DNA from: Achromobacter denitrificans NBRC 15125
GTDB lineage: Bacteria > Pseudomonadota > Gammaproteobacteria > Burkholderiales > Burkholderiaceae_B
Length of the DNA: 41,453 nt
NCBI RefSeq assembly: GCF_001571365.1
Contig: NZ_BCTQ01000045.1
Coordinates: 1 to 41,453, forward strand
Direction: 5' to 3'
The notes below the pieces were generated by a model. The model was not told the DNA's origin. It did no database searches and worked only from the letters and a program-made list of their open reading frames with translations. A program made the translations under genes and the position numbers. Of this stretch, positions 34,279-41,453 are shown one piece after another. Position 1 is the stretch's first letter, and each line of letters starts with the position of its first letter.

Positions 34279-34465
34279 GTAGGATGGGTGGAGCGCGAGA
34301 GTTCTCAAGCTAGAACGCTGCCCTCCAGCGCGCGAAACCCATGCGGCCGTGGGCAGATTGTTTTTTCGGCCTGCACAGGGGCGCTGTCTGCCCACGGCCG
34401 CATGGGTTTCGCGCGTTGAGCACCTGGGTTCTTGCCTAGGAACTCTCGCGCTTCACCCATCCTAC
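34279..34465. repeat. 187-bp inverted repeat between prlC and folD
   Basis: The two ends, GTAGGATGGGTGGAGCGCGA and its near-perfect reverse complement at 34428-34465, and the inner arms CGCGCGAAACCC... (34329-34357) and 34387-34415 (29 bp without a mismatch), enclose a 29-nt loop (34358-34386). Each arm holds a GTAGGATGGGT ... AAACCCAT unit, the same ends as at 30861-30925. It looks like two REP-type units in opposite orientation. No transposase or target duplication is seen. It fills the gap and could form a cruciform or stop transcription. Confidence 0.85.
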
Positions 34466-34466
34466 G

Positions 34467-35315
34467 TCATGCCTTGCGCTCGGCTGCTTCGACGGTGTTG
34501 ACCAGCAGCATGGCGATGGTCATGGGGCCCACGCCGCCGGGCACGGGCGTGATAGCGCCGGCCACTTCGCGGGCGGAGGCGAAGTCCACGTCGCCGCACA
34601 GCTTGCCGTCGGCGCCGCGATTGATGCCGACGTCGATGACGACGGCGCCGGGCTTGATCATCGAACCGTCGATCATGCCGGGCTTGCCGGTAGCGACCAC
34701 CAGCACGTCGGCGCGCCGGGTCTGGGCGGCCAGGTCGCGCGTCTTGGAGTTGCAGATGGTGATGGTGGCGCCCGCCTGCAGCAGCAGCATCGCCATGGGC
34801 TTGCCGACGATATTGCTGGCGCCAACGATCACGGCTTCGGCGCCGCGCAAGGTCACGCCCTCGGATTCCAGCATCTTCATCACGCCGTAGGGCGTGCAGG
34901 GGCGGAACAGCGGCTGGCCGGTCATGAGCAGGCCGGCGTTGCTGATATGGAAGCCGTCCACGTCCTTCTCGGCCGCGATGGCCTCGATGACCTTGTGGGA
35001 GTCCATGTGCTTGGGCAGGGGCAACTGCACCAGGATGCCGTGGATGGACGGGTCCCGGTTCAGCTCGCCGATGCGGGCCAGCAGGTCGGCCTCGGTCATG
35101 TCGGCGGGGTACTGCTCTTTCACGGAATGCAGGCCGGCCTTTTCGCAGGCGGCGACCTTGTTGCGAACGTAAACCTGGGAGGCGGGGTCTTCACCCACCA
35201 GCACCACGGCCAGGCCGGGGCGGATTCCCTTCGCCGCCAGGGCGGAAACGCGCTGGGCGACTTCTTCGCGGATGCGCTGCGACAGGGCGGCGCCATCGAT
35301 AATCCTTGCTGTCAT
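34467..35315 (-). CDS. folD: Bifunctional methylenetetrahydrofolate dehydrogenase/cyclohydrolase
   Basis: 282 residues from the ATG at 35315 (MTARIIDG); the frame to 35378 adds 21 residues unlike FolD and is rejected. Tyr49 and Lys53 ([14 protein letters not shown]) are the catalytic pair, matching E. coli Tyr50/Lys54. [28 protein letters not shown] and [11 protein letters not shown] are the second signature, and [11 protein letters not shown] forms the NADP loop. [19 protein letters not shown] is the C-terminal hallmark. It interconverts 5,10-methylene-, 5,10-methenyl- and 10-formyl-tetrahydrofolate for one-carbon supply. Its stop lies 2 bp from the large inverted repeat. Confidence 0.97.
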   Translation of the reverse strand: MTARIIDGAALSQRIREEVAQRVSALAAKGIRPGLAVVLVGEDPASQVYVRNKVAACEKAGLHSVKEQYPADMTEADLLARIGELNRDPSIHGILVQLPLPKHMDSHKVIEAIAAEKDVDGFHISNAGLLMTGQPLFRPCTPYGVMKMLESEGVTLRGAEAVIVGASNIVGKPMAMLLLQAGATITICNSKTRDLAAQTRRADVLVVATGKPGMIDGSMIKPGAVVIDVGINRGADGKLCGDVDFASAREVAGAITPVPGGVGPMTIAMLLVNTVEAAERKA

Positions 35316-35370
35316 ACGGAAACCTCCGCGCTGCGCGCTTCGGTCTTCGCCTTGGGGGTTGCCCGGCGGC

Positions 35371-35997
35371 TCATGCATGCGCCTCCGGTTTGGCCAAGGC
35401 GACCTTCATCAGGTCGGCTACGGTAGTCACTTCCAGTTTCTCCATGATGTTGGCGCGGTGCGCCTCGACGGTCTTGATGCTGATGCCCAGGTCGTCGGCG
35501 ATCTGCTTGTTCAAGCGGCCGGCGACGATGCGCTCCAGCACCTGCTGCTCGCGCGCGGTCAGGCGCGCCAGCATCGCTTCGTGGTCCTTCTGGGCCTGGT
35601 GCTTGCTGACGCGCTGCGTCGCCTGCTCCAGCATGCGCGCCACGATTTCGCGCAGGTCGGATTCGTTGAACGGCTTTTCCAGGAAGTCCACCGCGCCCTT
35701 CTTCATGGTCGACACGGCCATGGGCACGTCGCCGTGGCCGGTGATGAACACGATGGGCAGCGGGGCATTGCGGGCGATCAGCTGCTCCTGCAGTTCCAGG
35801 CCGCTCATGCCGGGCATGCGCACGTCGGCGATCAGGACGCCGATCTGGCCGGCGTCGTAGTCTTCCAGGAAGGATTCGCCGCTGGCATAGGCGCGCACGC
35901 GATAGCCATTGGCTTCCAATAGCCAGCGCAGCGAATCGCGTACCGCTTCGTCGTCGTCAACTATGAATACCGTGCTCGACAGGTGGGGCGTGTTCAT
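35371..35997 (-). CDS. FixJ/TodT-family response regulator
   Basis: 208 residues. The receiver domain (1-120) has the acidic pocket VDDDEAV (14-16), the phosphorylated Asp58 in [12 protein letters not shown], Thr86 and Lys108 (LEKPF). The C-terminal LuxR-type helix-turn-helix is [43 protein letters not shown] (about 147-190). The start at 35997 overlaps the kinase stop (ATGA), so the pair is translationally coupled; a longer frame reading into the kinase gene is a shadow. It should activate or repress promoters when phosphorylated by the adjacent kinase. Targets are unknown; the divergent aceE promoter 2 kb away is a possibility. Confidence 0.94.
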   Translation of the reverse strand: MNTPHLSSTVFIVDDDEAVRDSLRWLLEANGYRVRAYASGESFLEDYDAGQIGVLIADVRMPGMSGLELQEQLIARNAPLPIVFITGHGDVPMAVSTMKKGAVDFLEKPFNESDLREIVARMLEQATQRVSKHQAQKDHEAMLARLTAREQQVLERIVAGRLNKQIADDLGISIKTVEAHRANIMEKLEVTTVADLMKVALAKPEAHA

Positions 35998-37748
35998 GCG
36001 TGCAACTCCTCTGACTGATCGTTCTGGGCCTGCGTCTGGGTCGCAGCGCAGGGCAGGGTAAAGCGGAAGATGGTGCCGCCGGCGGGATTGGGGTCTGCCC
36101 ACAGGCGGCCGTGATGCGATTCGATAATGGTACGGCAGATATTCAGCCCCATGCCCAGGCCCTGGGTCTTGGTGCTGAAGAAAGGTTCGAACAGGCGTTC
36201 GGGTTCGGCCAGGCCGTGGCCGCGGTCGACCACCGCCACTTCGATGTGCTGGTCGTGCAGGATCACGGCGACCTTGAGTTCGTCGGATTCGCTCTTTTCC
36301 ATGGCTTCCAGCCCGTTTTTCAACAGGTTCAGGAGCACCTGTTCGATCAGGATCGGGTCGGCCAGGACGTCCGGGGCGTTCGACGGCACGAAGCTGTCGA
36401 TGCGGATGCGGCGCTTGCGCGCGTCGATCTCGGCGAAGCCGATGGCGTTGTCGACAATGCGGCCGATGGCCACGCGCTGGCGGCGGGGCTCGCTGCGCTT
36501 CACGAATTCGCGGATGCGGCTGATGATCTTGCCGGCGCGTTCGGCCTGCGAGGCGGCCTTCTCCAGCGCGGGCAGCAGCATGTTGGGGCTGGTGTGGCCG
36601 GCCTTGACCAGGGCGACGGCGCCCATGCTGTAGTTGGCGATGGCCGTCAGTGGCTGGTTCAGCTCGTGCGCCAGCGACGAGGCCATTTCGCCCATGGTGG
36701 TCAGGCGGCTGGTGAGCTGGATCTTTTCCTGCTGCACGCGCGACGCTTCTTCGTGCACGCGGCGCTCGGTGATGTCGCGCGCCACCTGCATGCGCACGCG
36801 GCGGCCGTCGGTCCAGGCCAGCATGCGGTGGTGCACTTCGAACCAGCGCTGCACGGAGGGCGCGAAGACCTCCACGGATTCGTCGGTGAAGCGGCCGCGG
36901 CGGCCGGCCAGGAGCTCGTCGTGGCCGCCCGTCTGCGCGCCGAACACGCGGCGGTAGGTGCGGTTGGCGAACAGCAGTTCCAGGCCGTCGTGGGTGTCGG
37001 CCGTGACCGAAATGGCGTCGTCCAGGCCTTCCAGCACCGTCATGAAGCGCTCGTGCGCGGCGGTCAGGGCCTCGCGGATGCGCTTGGGCTCGGTGATGTC
37101 GGTCATGGAGGTCATCCAGCCGATCTGGTTGCCGTTGGGATCCAGCAGCGGGGACACGTACATGCGCGCCGTGAACCGCGAACCGTCGCGGCGCTGGGCC
37201 TCGACTTCCAGGCCGCTGCTGGGCGTCTTGCCGGACATCAGCACGTCCAGGGTGTGCTGGTGCTGTTCGTGGCGGCCCGGCACCCAATAGGGGAAGGGCG
37301 GGCTGCGGCCGATCAGGTCGGCCTCGTTCCAGCCGATCATCCGGCAGAAAGCCGGGTTCACGTAGGCGATGCGGCCTTCCATGTCCAGCACGCGCATGCC
37401 GGTGGACATGGAGTTCTCCATCGCGCGGCGGAAACCGGTCTCGGCGATCAGCGCTGCCTCGGCCGACGAGCGAAAGCGCGTGTACCGCCAGAGCATCAGC
37501 AGGCTGATGACGATCACGCAGGACAGGGCCAGCACCACCCAGATGAGGCGCTGCTGCCGCATTTCCTGGTCGATCGTCACGAACATGACGCTGTCGTCAT
37601 GGATGCGCTGCAACCAGAAGAACACCGCCATCACACAGATGTAGAGGATCAGCACCATCGCGGGCGTGACCCAGTACACCCCCCGCCGGCGAGTGCGGGC
37701 GTGATCGTGGAACGGCGTAGGAATATTGGACTTGGGCGCGCTGGACAT
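35994..37748 (-). CDS. PAS-domain membrane sensor histidine kinase
   Basis: 584 residues from the ATG at 37748; upstream in-frame ATGs exist at 37775 and 37811. Two membrane helices lie at about 29-47 and 69-87 with a short periplasmic loop. Two PAS domains follow (about 102-222, ending SMTDITEPKR, and 230-330, ending VARDITERRVHEE). The phospho-acceptor is His361 in SSLAHELNQPLTAIANYS, the FixL/DctB-type H-box. The ATPase domain has NLLKNGLEAM (N-box), VDRGHGL, FEPFFSTKTQGLGMGLNICR (F and G2 boxes). The small periplasmic loop suggests that the PAS domains sense a cytoplasmic or membrane signal such as redox state or a metabolite. It is divergent from aceE. Confidence 0.94.
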   Translation of the reverse strand: MSSAPKSNIPTPFHDHARTRRRGVYWVTPAMVLILYICVMAVFFWLQRIHDDSVMFVTIDQEMRQQRLIWVVLALSCVIVISLLMLWRYTRFRSSAEAALIAETGFRRAMENSMSTGMRVLDMEGRIAYVNPAFCRMIGWNEADLIGRSPPFPYWVPGRHEQHQHTLDVLMSGKTPSSGLEVEAQRRDGSRFTARMYVSPLLDPNGNQIGWMTSMTDITEPKRIREALTAAHERFMTVLEGLDDAISVTADTHDGLELLFANRTYRRVFGAQTGGHDELLAGRRGRFTDESVEVFAPSVQRWFEVHHRMLAWTDGRRVRMQVARDITERRVHEEASRVQQEKIQLTSRLTTMGEMASSLAHELNQPLTAIANYSMGAVALVKAGHTSPNMLLPALEKAASQAERAGKIISRIREFVKRSEPRRQRVAIGRIVDNAIGFAEIDARKRRIRIDSFVPSNAPDVLADPILIEQVLLNLLKNGLEAMEKSESDELKVAVILHDQHIEVAVVDRGHGLAEPERLFEPFFSTKTQGLGMGLNICRTIIESHHGRLWADPNPAGGTIFRFTLPCAATQTQAQNDQSEELHA

Positions 37749-37861
37749 GGAATTCGGGGCGGATAGACCGCGCATTTTAGTGCGTGTTGGCGGGGAATTG
37801 CCGGGAATCAACGCCTCCTTTTGGAGGACATACTAAAAAGGATGAGGCGAAAGTGTTCAGT

Positions 37862-37901
37862 TTGCGGTCAATTTTTCGTATTATGAAATGCCGTACCGCA
37901 A
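37862..37901. promoter_or_regulatory. Nested dyad upstream of aceE
   Basis: An outer inverted repeat TTGCGGT (37862-37868) / ACCGCAA (37895-37901) surrounds TTTCGTATTATGAAA (37874-37888), itself a near-palindrome; the centres are within 1 bp. It lies in AT-rich DNA between the divergent kinase and aceE genes, about 27 bp before the proposed aceE -35 box. A regulator site is likely; the regulator is not identified. Confidence 0.5.
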
Positions 37902-37914
37902 CATGAAATTTTCC

Positions 37915-37944
37915 TTGCGACCGGTTACTCTTCTTTCTTAGAAT
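37915..37944 (+). promoter_or_regulatory. Probable aceE promoter
   Basis: TTGCGA (37915-37920) and TAGAAT (37939-37944) are 18 bp apart. Transcription would begin near 37951, giving a leader of about 148 nt that includes the hairpin at 38004-38034. Boxes are read by eye. Confidence 0.5.
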
Positions 37945-38003
37945 GCCGGCTGATAGGGAACCCCCCGATGGCAGGTCTCTAGAACACCCCGACCCATGCA
38001 TGA

Positions 38004-38034
38004 CATGGTAGCCCGGATGATCCCGGCTACCATG
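38004..38034 (+). promoter_or_regulatory. Hairpin in the aceE leader
   Basis: CATGGTAGCC (38004-38013) and GGCTACCATG (38025-38034) form a perfect 10-bp stem; flanking GA-CAT/ATG-TC bases can extend it. There is no T run, so it is not a standard terminator. It ends 65 nt before the aceE start codon and could be a regulatory RNA element or an mRNA-stabilising stem. Confidence 0.5.
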
Positions 38035-38098
38035 CAATGTCCGCGAGTAGATAAATAAGCGGGTGTGGTCACGAACGAACTCAAACAGGAGACACACG

Positions 38099-40807
38099 AT
38101 GTCCTCTTTCGCCCAGGCTGGCGCCGTACAGGCTGCCAACGACGAAGACACCCTTGAAACCCAGGAGTGGCTCGAAGCCCTGGCGGCAGTCCTTGATCGT
38201 GAAGGACCTCAGCGCGCCCACTATCTGCTCGAACGCCTGATCGACGAAGCCCGTCGTTCCGGCGCCCACATTCCGTTCTCGCCGAACACCGCGTACGTCA
38301 ACACGATTCCCCCCGGCCTGGAGCCGGCGCATCCCGGCAACCTGGAGCTGGAAGCCCGCATCCGTTCGTACGTGCGCTGGAACGCCATGGCCATGGTGGT
38401 CAAGGCCAACAAGCACAACCCGCCCGATGGCGGCGACCTGGGCGGCCACATCGCCTCGTTCGCCTCGCTGGCCACCATGATCGGCTGCGGCCAGAACCAC
38501 TTCTGGCACGCGGAAGACGAAAGCCACGGCGGCGACCTGGTCTACTTCCAGGGCCACACTTCGCCCGGCATGTACGGCCGCGCCTACCTGGAAGGCCGCC
38601 TGACCGAAGACCAGCTGAACCATTTCCGCCAGGAAGTGGACGGCAAGGGCCTGTCCTCGTACCCGCACCCGAAGCTGATGCCGGAATTCTGGCAGTTCCC
38701 GACGGTGTCGATGGGCCTGGGCCCGCTGATGGCCATCTACCAGGCGCGTTTCCTGAAGTACCTGCACGCCCGCGGCATCGCCGACACCAGCCGCCGCAAG
38801 GTCTGGGTATTCTGCGGCGACGGCGAAATGGACGAGCCGGAATCGCTGGGCGCGATCGCCCTGGCCGCGCGCGAAAAGCTCGACAACCTGATCTTCGTGA
38901 TCAACTGCAACCTGCAGCGCCTGGACGGTCCGGTGCGCGGCAACGGCAAGATCATCCAGGAACTGGAAGGCGACTTCCGCGGTTCGGGCTGGAACGTGAT
39001 CAAGCTGATCTGGGGCGGCTACTGGGATCCGCTGCTGGCGCACGATAAGGAAGGCATCCTGCGCCAGATCATGGAAGACACCGTGGACGGCGAGTACCAG
39101 GCGTACAAGGCCAACGACGGCAAGTTCGTGCGCGAGCACTTCTTCGGCAAGCATCCGAAGCTGCTGGAAGCCGTGTCGCGCATGAGCGACGAGGACATCT
39201 GGCGCCTGAACCGCGGCGGCCATGACCCGCACAAGGTGTTCGCGGCGTTCGACGCCGCCACCAAGCACGAAGGCCAGCCCACCGTCATCCTGGCCAAGAC
39301 CATCAAGGGCTACGGCATGGGCCACGTCGGCCAGGCCAAGAACCCGACTCACCAGCAGAAGAAGCTGGAGCTGGATTCCATCCGCGAATTCCGCGACCGC
39401 TTCGCCATTCCCATCCCGGACGACCAGCTGGCCGACCTGCCGTACTTCAAGCCGGCCGACGACTCGCCCGAAATGAAGTACCTGCACGAGCGCCGCGCCG
39501 CGCTGGGCGGCTACCTGCCGCACCGCCGCGCCAAGGCCGACGAGCACCTCAAGGCCCCGGCGCTGGACGCCTTCAAGGCCGTGCTGGAGCCCACCGCGGA
39601 AGGCCGCGAGATCTCCACCACCCAGGCTTTCGTGCGCATCCTGAACCAGGTCCTGCGCGACAAGGAACTGGGTCCGCGCGTCGTGCCGATCCTGGCCGAC
39701 GAATCGCGCACCTTCGGCATGGAAGGCCTGTTCCGCCAGATCGGCATCTACGCGCCGGAAGGCCAGAAGTACACCCCGGTCGACAAGGACCAGGTCATGT
39801 ACTACAAGGAAGCGGCCGACGGCCAGCTCCTGCAGGAAGGCATCAACGAAGCGGGCGCCATGAGCTCGTGGATCGCGGCGGCCACGTCGTACTCCTCGAA
39901 CAACCGCATCATGATCCCGTTCTTCATCTACTACTCGATGTTCGGGTTCCAGCGCATCGGCGACCTGGCCTGGGCGGCCGGCGACATGCAGGCGCGCGGC
40001 TTCCTGCTGGGCGGCACCGCGGGGCGCACCACGCTCAACGGCGAAGGCCTGCAGCACGAGGACGGCCACAGCCACATCCTGGCGTCCACGATCCCGAACT
40101 GCGTCTCGTACGATCCCACGTTCGGCCATGAGCTGGCCGTGATCATCCAGCATGGCCTGAAGCGCATGGTGGAAGACCAGGAGAACGTGTACTACTACCT
40201 GACCGTGATGAACGAGAACTACCCGCAGCCCGGCCTCACGCAGGGCGACGAGGAAGGCATCATCCGCGGCATGTACAAGCTGAAGTCGCACGGCAAGGGC
40301 AAGAACCGCGTGCAACTGATGGGCTCGGGCACGATCCTGCGCGAAGTCATGGCCGCCCAGGAACTGCTGGAAGCCGATTGGGGCGTGGCCTCGGACCTGT
40401 GGAGCGTCACCAGCTTCACCGAACTGCGTCGCAACGGCCTGGATGCCGAGCGCCACAACATGCTGCATCCCGAAGAGAAGAAGCCGCAGGTGGCCTACGT
40501 CACCGAGCAGCTGGCCAAGACGGAAGGCCCGATCATCGCCTCGACCGACTACATGAAGCTGTTCGCCGACCAGATCCGTCCGTTCGTGCCCAAGGGCCGC
40601 GAATACAAGGTGCTGGGCACCGACGGTTTCGGCCGCTCGGATTTCCGCTCGAAGCTGCGCGAGCACTTCGAAGTGGACCGCCACTTCGTCGTGGTCGCCG
40701 CGCTGCGCGCGCTGGCCGATGAAGGCAAGGTGCCCGTCGCAAAGGTGGCCGAAGCCATCAAGAAGTACGGCATCAATCCGAACAAAGCCAACCCGCAATA
40801 CGCCTGA
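38099..40807 (+). CDS. aceE: Pyruvate dehydrogenase E1 component (homodimeric type)
   Basis: 902 residues (E. coli AceE 887). The start at 38099 has AGGAG 7 bp upstream; a frame from 38063 lacks support. The thiamine diphosphate motif is GDGEMDEPESLGAIALAAREKLDNLIFVINCNLQRLDG. GHIASFASLATMIGCGQNHFWHAEDESHGGDLVYFQGHTSPGMYGRAYLEGRL carries the active-site His region. It decarboxylates pyruvate and passes the acetyl group to the lipoyl arms of E2, the next gene, starting 12 bp downstream. The complex makes acetyl-CoA in the cytoplasm. The long leader with dyad and hairpin suggests regulated expression. Confidence 0.98.
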   Translation: MSSFAQAGAVQAANDEDTLETQEWLEALAAVLDREGPQRAHYLLERLIDEARRSGAHIPFSPNTAYVNTIPPGLEPAHPGNLELEARIRSYVRWNAMAMVVKANKHNPPDGGDLGGHIASFASLATMIGCGQNHFWHAEDESHGGDLVYFQGHTSPGMYGRAYLEGRLTEDQLNHFRQEVDGKGLSSYPHPKLMPEFWQFPTVSMGLGPLMAIYQARFLKYLHARGIADTSRRKVWVFCGDGEMDEPESLGAIALAAREKLDNLIFVINCNLQRLDGPVRGNGKIIQELEGDFRGSGWNVIKLIWGGYWDPLLAHDKEGILRQIMEDTVDGEYQAYKANDGKFVREHFFGKHPKLLEAVSRMSDEDIWRLNRGGHDPHKVFAAFDAATKHEGQPTVILAKTIKGYGMGHVGQAKNPTHQQKKLELDSIREFRDRFAIPIPDDQLADLPYFKPADDSPEMKYLHERRAALGGYLPHRRAKADEHLKAPALDAFKAVLEPTAEGREISTTQAFVRILNQVLRDKELGPRVVPILADESRTFGMEGLFRQIGIYAPEGQKYTPVDKDQVMYYKEAADGQLLQEGINEAGAMSSWIAAATSYSSNNRIMIPFFIYYSMFGFQRIGDLAWAAGDMQARGFLLGGTAGRTTLNGEGLQHEDGHSHILASTIPNCVSYDPTFGHELAVIIQHGLKRMVEDQENVYYYLTVMNENYPQPGLTQGDEEGIIRGMYKLKSHGKGKNRVQLMGSGTILREVMAAQELLEADWGVASDLWSVTSFTELRRNGLDAERHNMLHPEEKKPQVAYVTEQLAKTEGPIIASTDYMKLFADQIRPFVPKGREYKVLGTDGFGRSDFRSKLREHFEVDRHFVVVAALRALADEGKVPVAKVAEAIKKYGINPNKANPQYA

Positions 40808-40819
40808 GGGTAAAGAGAC

Positions 40820-41453
40820 ATGAGCAACGTCGTGCAAATCAAGGTTCCCGACATCGGCGACTTCAAGGAAGTGGAAGTCATCGAAGTGCTGGTGGCGGTG
40901 GGCGACACGATCAAGGCCGAGCAGAGCCTGATCACCGTCGAGTCGGACAAGGCCTCGATGGAAATCCCCGCCTCGCAGGGCGGTGTGGTGAAGTCCATCG
41001 CGGTCAAGGTCGGCGACAAGGTCGCCGAGGGCGCCGTGGTGCTGGAAGTGGAAGAGGGCGCCTCGGCCGAGGCCGCCGCGCCCAAGGCGGAAGCCAAGGA
41101 AGCGCCCAAGCAGGCCGCCGCCGCCGCCGCGCCCGCCGCCAAGGCTGAAGCGGCCGCGCCGGCCGCGGCCAGCGGCCCGGTCGAGATCGAAGTGCCGGAC
41201 ATCGGCGACTTCAAGGAAGTCGAAGTCATCGAAGTCATGGTCGCCGTGGGCGATACGATCAAGGCCGAACAGAGCCTGATCACCGTCGAGTCGGACAAGG
41301 CCTCGATGGAAATCCCCGCCTCGCAGGGCGGCGTGGTCAAGGAAGTGAAGGTCAAGGTCGGCGACAAGGTCGCCAAGGGTTCGATCGTGGTCGTGGTCGA
41401 GGGCAGCGCGCCTGCCGCCGCCTCTGCCGCTGCCCCGGCGGCCGCCAAGGCGG
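40820..41453 (+). CDS. aceF: Pyruvate dehydrogenase E2, dihydrolipoamide acetyltransferase, N-terminal part (cut by window edge)
   Basis: The first 211 residues are present with no stop. Two lipoyl domains are seen, each with the [10 protein letters not shown] site: the lipoylated lysines are Lys44 and Lys160. They are joined by an Ala/Glu/Lys-rich then Ala/Pro-rich linker (about 82-117), and a second such linker begins at about 195. The two domains are almost identical, including a 62-bp stretch of identical DNA. The peripheral subunit-binding and catalytic domains lie beyond the window. E2 forms the core of the complex and transfers the acetyl group to CoA. It follows aceE by 12 bp with a GTAAAGAG ribosome site. 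Confidence 0.97.
   Translation, partial: MSNVVQIKVPDIGDFKEVEVIEVLVAVGDTIKAEQSLITVESDKASMEIPASQGGVVKSIAVKVGDKVAEGAVVLEVEEGASAEAAAPKAEAKEAPKQAAAAAAPAAKAEAAAPAAASGPVEIEVPDIGDFKEVEVIEVMVAVGDTIKAEQSLITVESDKASMEIPASQGGVVKEVKVKVGDKVAKGSIVVVVEGSAPAAASAAAPAAAKA
40922..41331 (+). repeat. Direct repeat of lipoyl-domain coding DNA inside aceF
   Basis: 40922-40983 and 41270-41331 are identical over 62 bp, 348 bp (116 codons) apart in frame, and the flanking bases are nearly so. They encode the lipoyl-lysine regions of the two domains. This indicates recent duplication or gene conversion between the domains. Confidence 0.9.

Noticed and set aside
34279..34465. Insertion sequence or phage attachment site
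   Set aside because: No transposase or integrase, no target duplication or tRNA end; the structure is two opposed short palindromic units.
35371..37287. 638-codon frame that appears to extend the response regulator upstream
   Set aside because: The first 430 codons are an out-of-frame reading of the kinase gene; the receiver domain starts at the ATG at 35997.
37777..38151. 124-codon minus-strand frame over the aceE promoter region
   Set aside because: It overlaps the aceE start, the proposed promoter and the dyads, and has no recognisable features or ribosome site.
38081..40837. 918-codon open frame on the minus strand opposite aceE
   Set aside because: It mirrors aceE in GC-rich DNA, has low-complexity His/Gln/Val-rich translation, no domain and no ribosome site. 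AceE on the plus strand is certain.

Overview
The window is about 41 kb of GC-rich DNA from a betaproteobacterium, most likely the Bordetella/Achromobacter branch of the Alcaligenaceae. This rests on the very high GC content, a UbiC-type chorismate lyase, a MexAB-OprM-type efflux operon, the grouping prlC - folD - FixL/FixJ-like two-component pair - aceE - aceF (with a double lipoyl domain), and an ABC transporter attached to a catabolic operon. The genus is inferred from gene content and order, not from a search. I saw no rRNA, tRNA, CRISPR array, insertion sequence or prophage.

Layout. (1) 1-867: the start of a LysE/RhtB exporter (minus strand, cut by the window edge) and yaeQ. (2) 895-3784: a TetR regulator, an SDR oxidoreductase and an MFS pump. 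The same 20-bp perfect palindrome lies in front of the regulator and of the SDR-MFS pair, at the same distance from each -35 box. (3) 3789-7379: two unrecognised exported proteins on the minus strand, divergent from a GAF-PAS-PAS-GGDEF diguanylate cyclase. (4) 7442-21231: a compact 13-gene plus-strand operon: HutC-type GntR regulator, branched-chain-type ABC transporter (five genes), aconitase-family hydratase in two subunits, hydantoinase/oxoprolinase-type HyuB and HyuA, an isochorismatase-fold protein, a fumarate-reductase-like flavoprotein and an isocitrate-lyase-superfamily lyase. Nearly all genes overlap or nearly touch. (5) 21259-22132: an ArsR-SRPBCC pair with a clear operator. (6) 22172-23692: ubiC and a pseudouridine synthase gene, divergent. 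(7) 23779-30985: a LysR regulator divergent from an RND efflux operon. (8) 31007-35315: a small YeaQ/GlsB membrane protein, a SCO1/SenC lipoprotein, oligopeptidase A and folD, all on the minus strand. (9) 35371-41453: a sensor kinase and FixJ-like regulator (minus) divergent from the pyruvate dehydrogenase genes aceE and aceF (aceF runs off the end).

The part most likely to be undescribed is the 7442-21231 operon. Taken together its enzymes could import a small acid, lactam, imide or hydantoin-like compound, open or activate it with ATP (HyuAB), introduce a C=C bond (flavoprotein), hydrate it (LeuCD-like) and split the resulting 2-hydroxydiacid into a 2-oxoacid plus a carboxylate (lyase with the KRCGH motif). 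The last two steps resemble the dimethylmaleate hydratase / dimethylmalate lyase module of nicotinate fermentation. The isochorismatase-like member has glycine where the family's catalytic cysteine should be, so it is probably not an ordinary amidase. The substrate is unknown.

Non-coding structure worth noting: paired TetR operators, a probable leaderless gntR transcript with a dyad over the start codon, a 24-bp ArsR operator over a strong -10 box, a 187-bp inverted repeat between prlC and folD related to a shorter hairpin behind the efflux operon, and a hairpin plus nested dyad in front of aceE.
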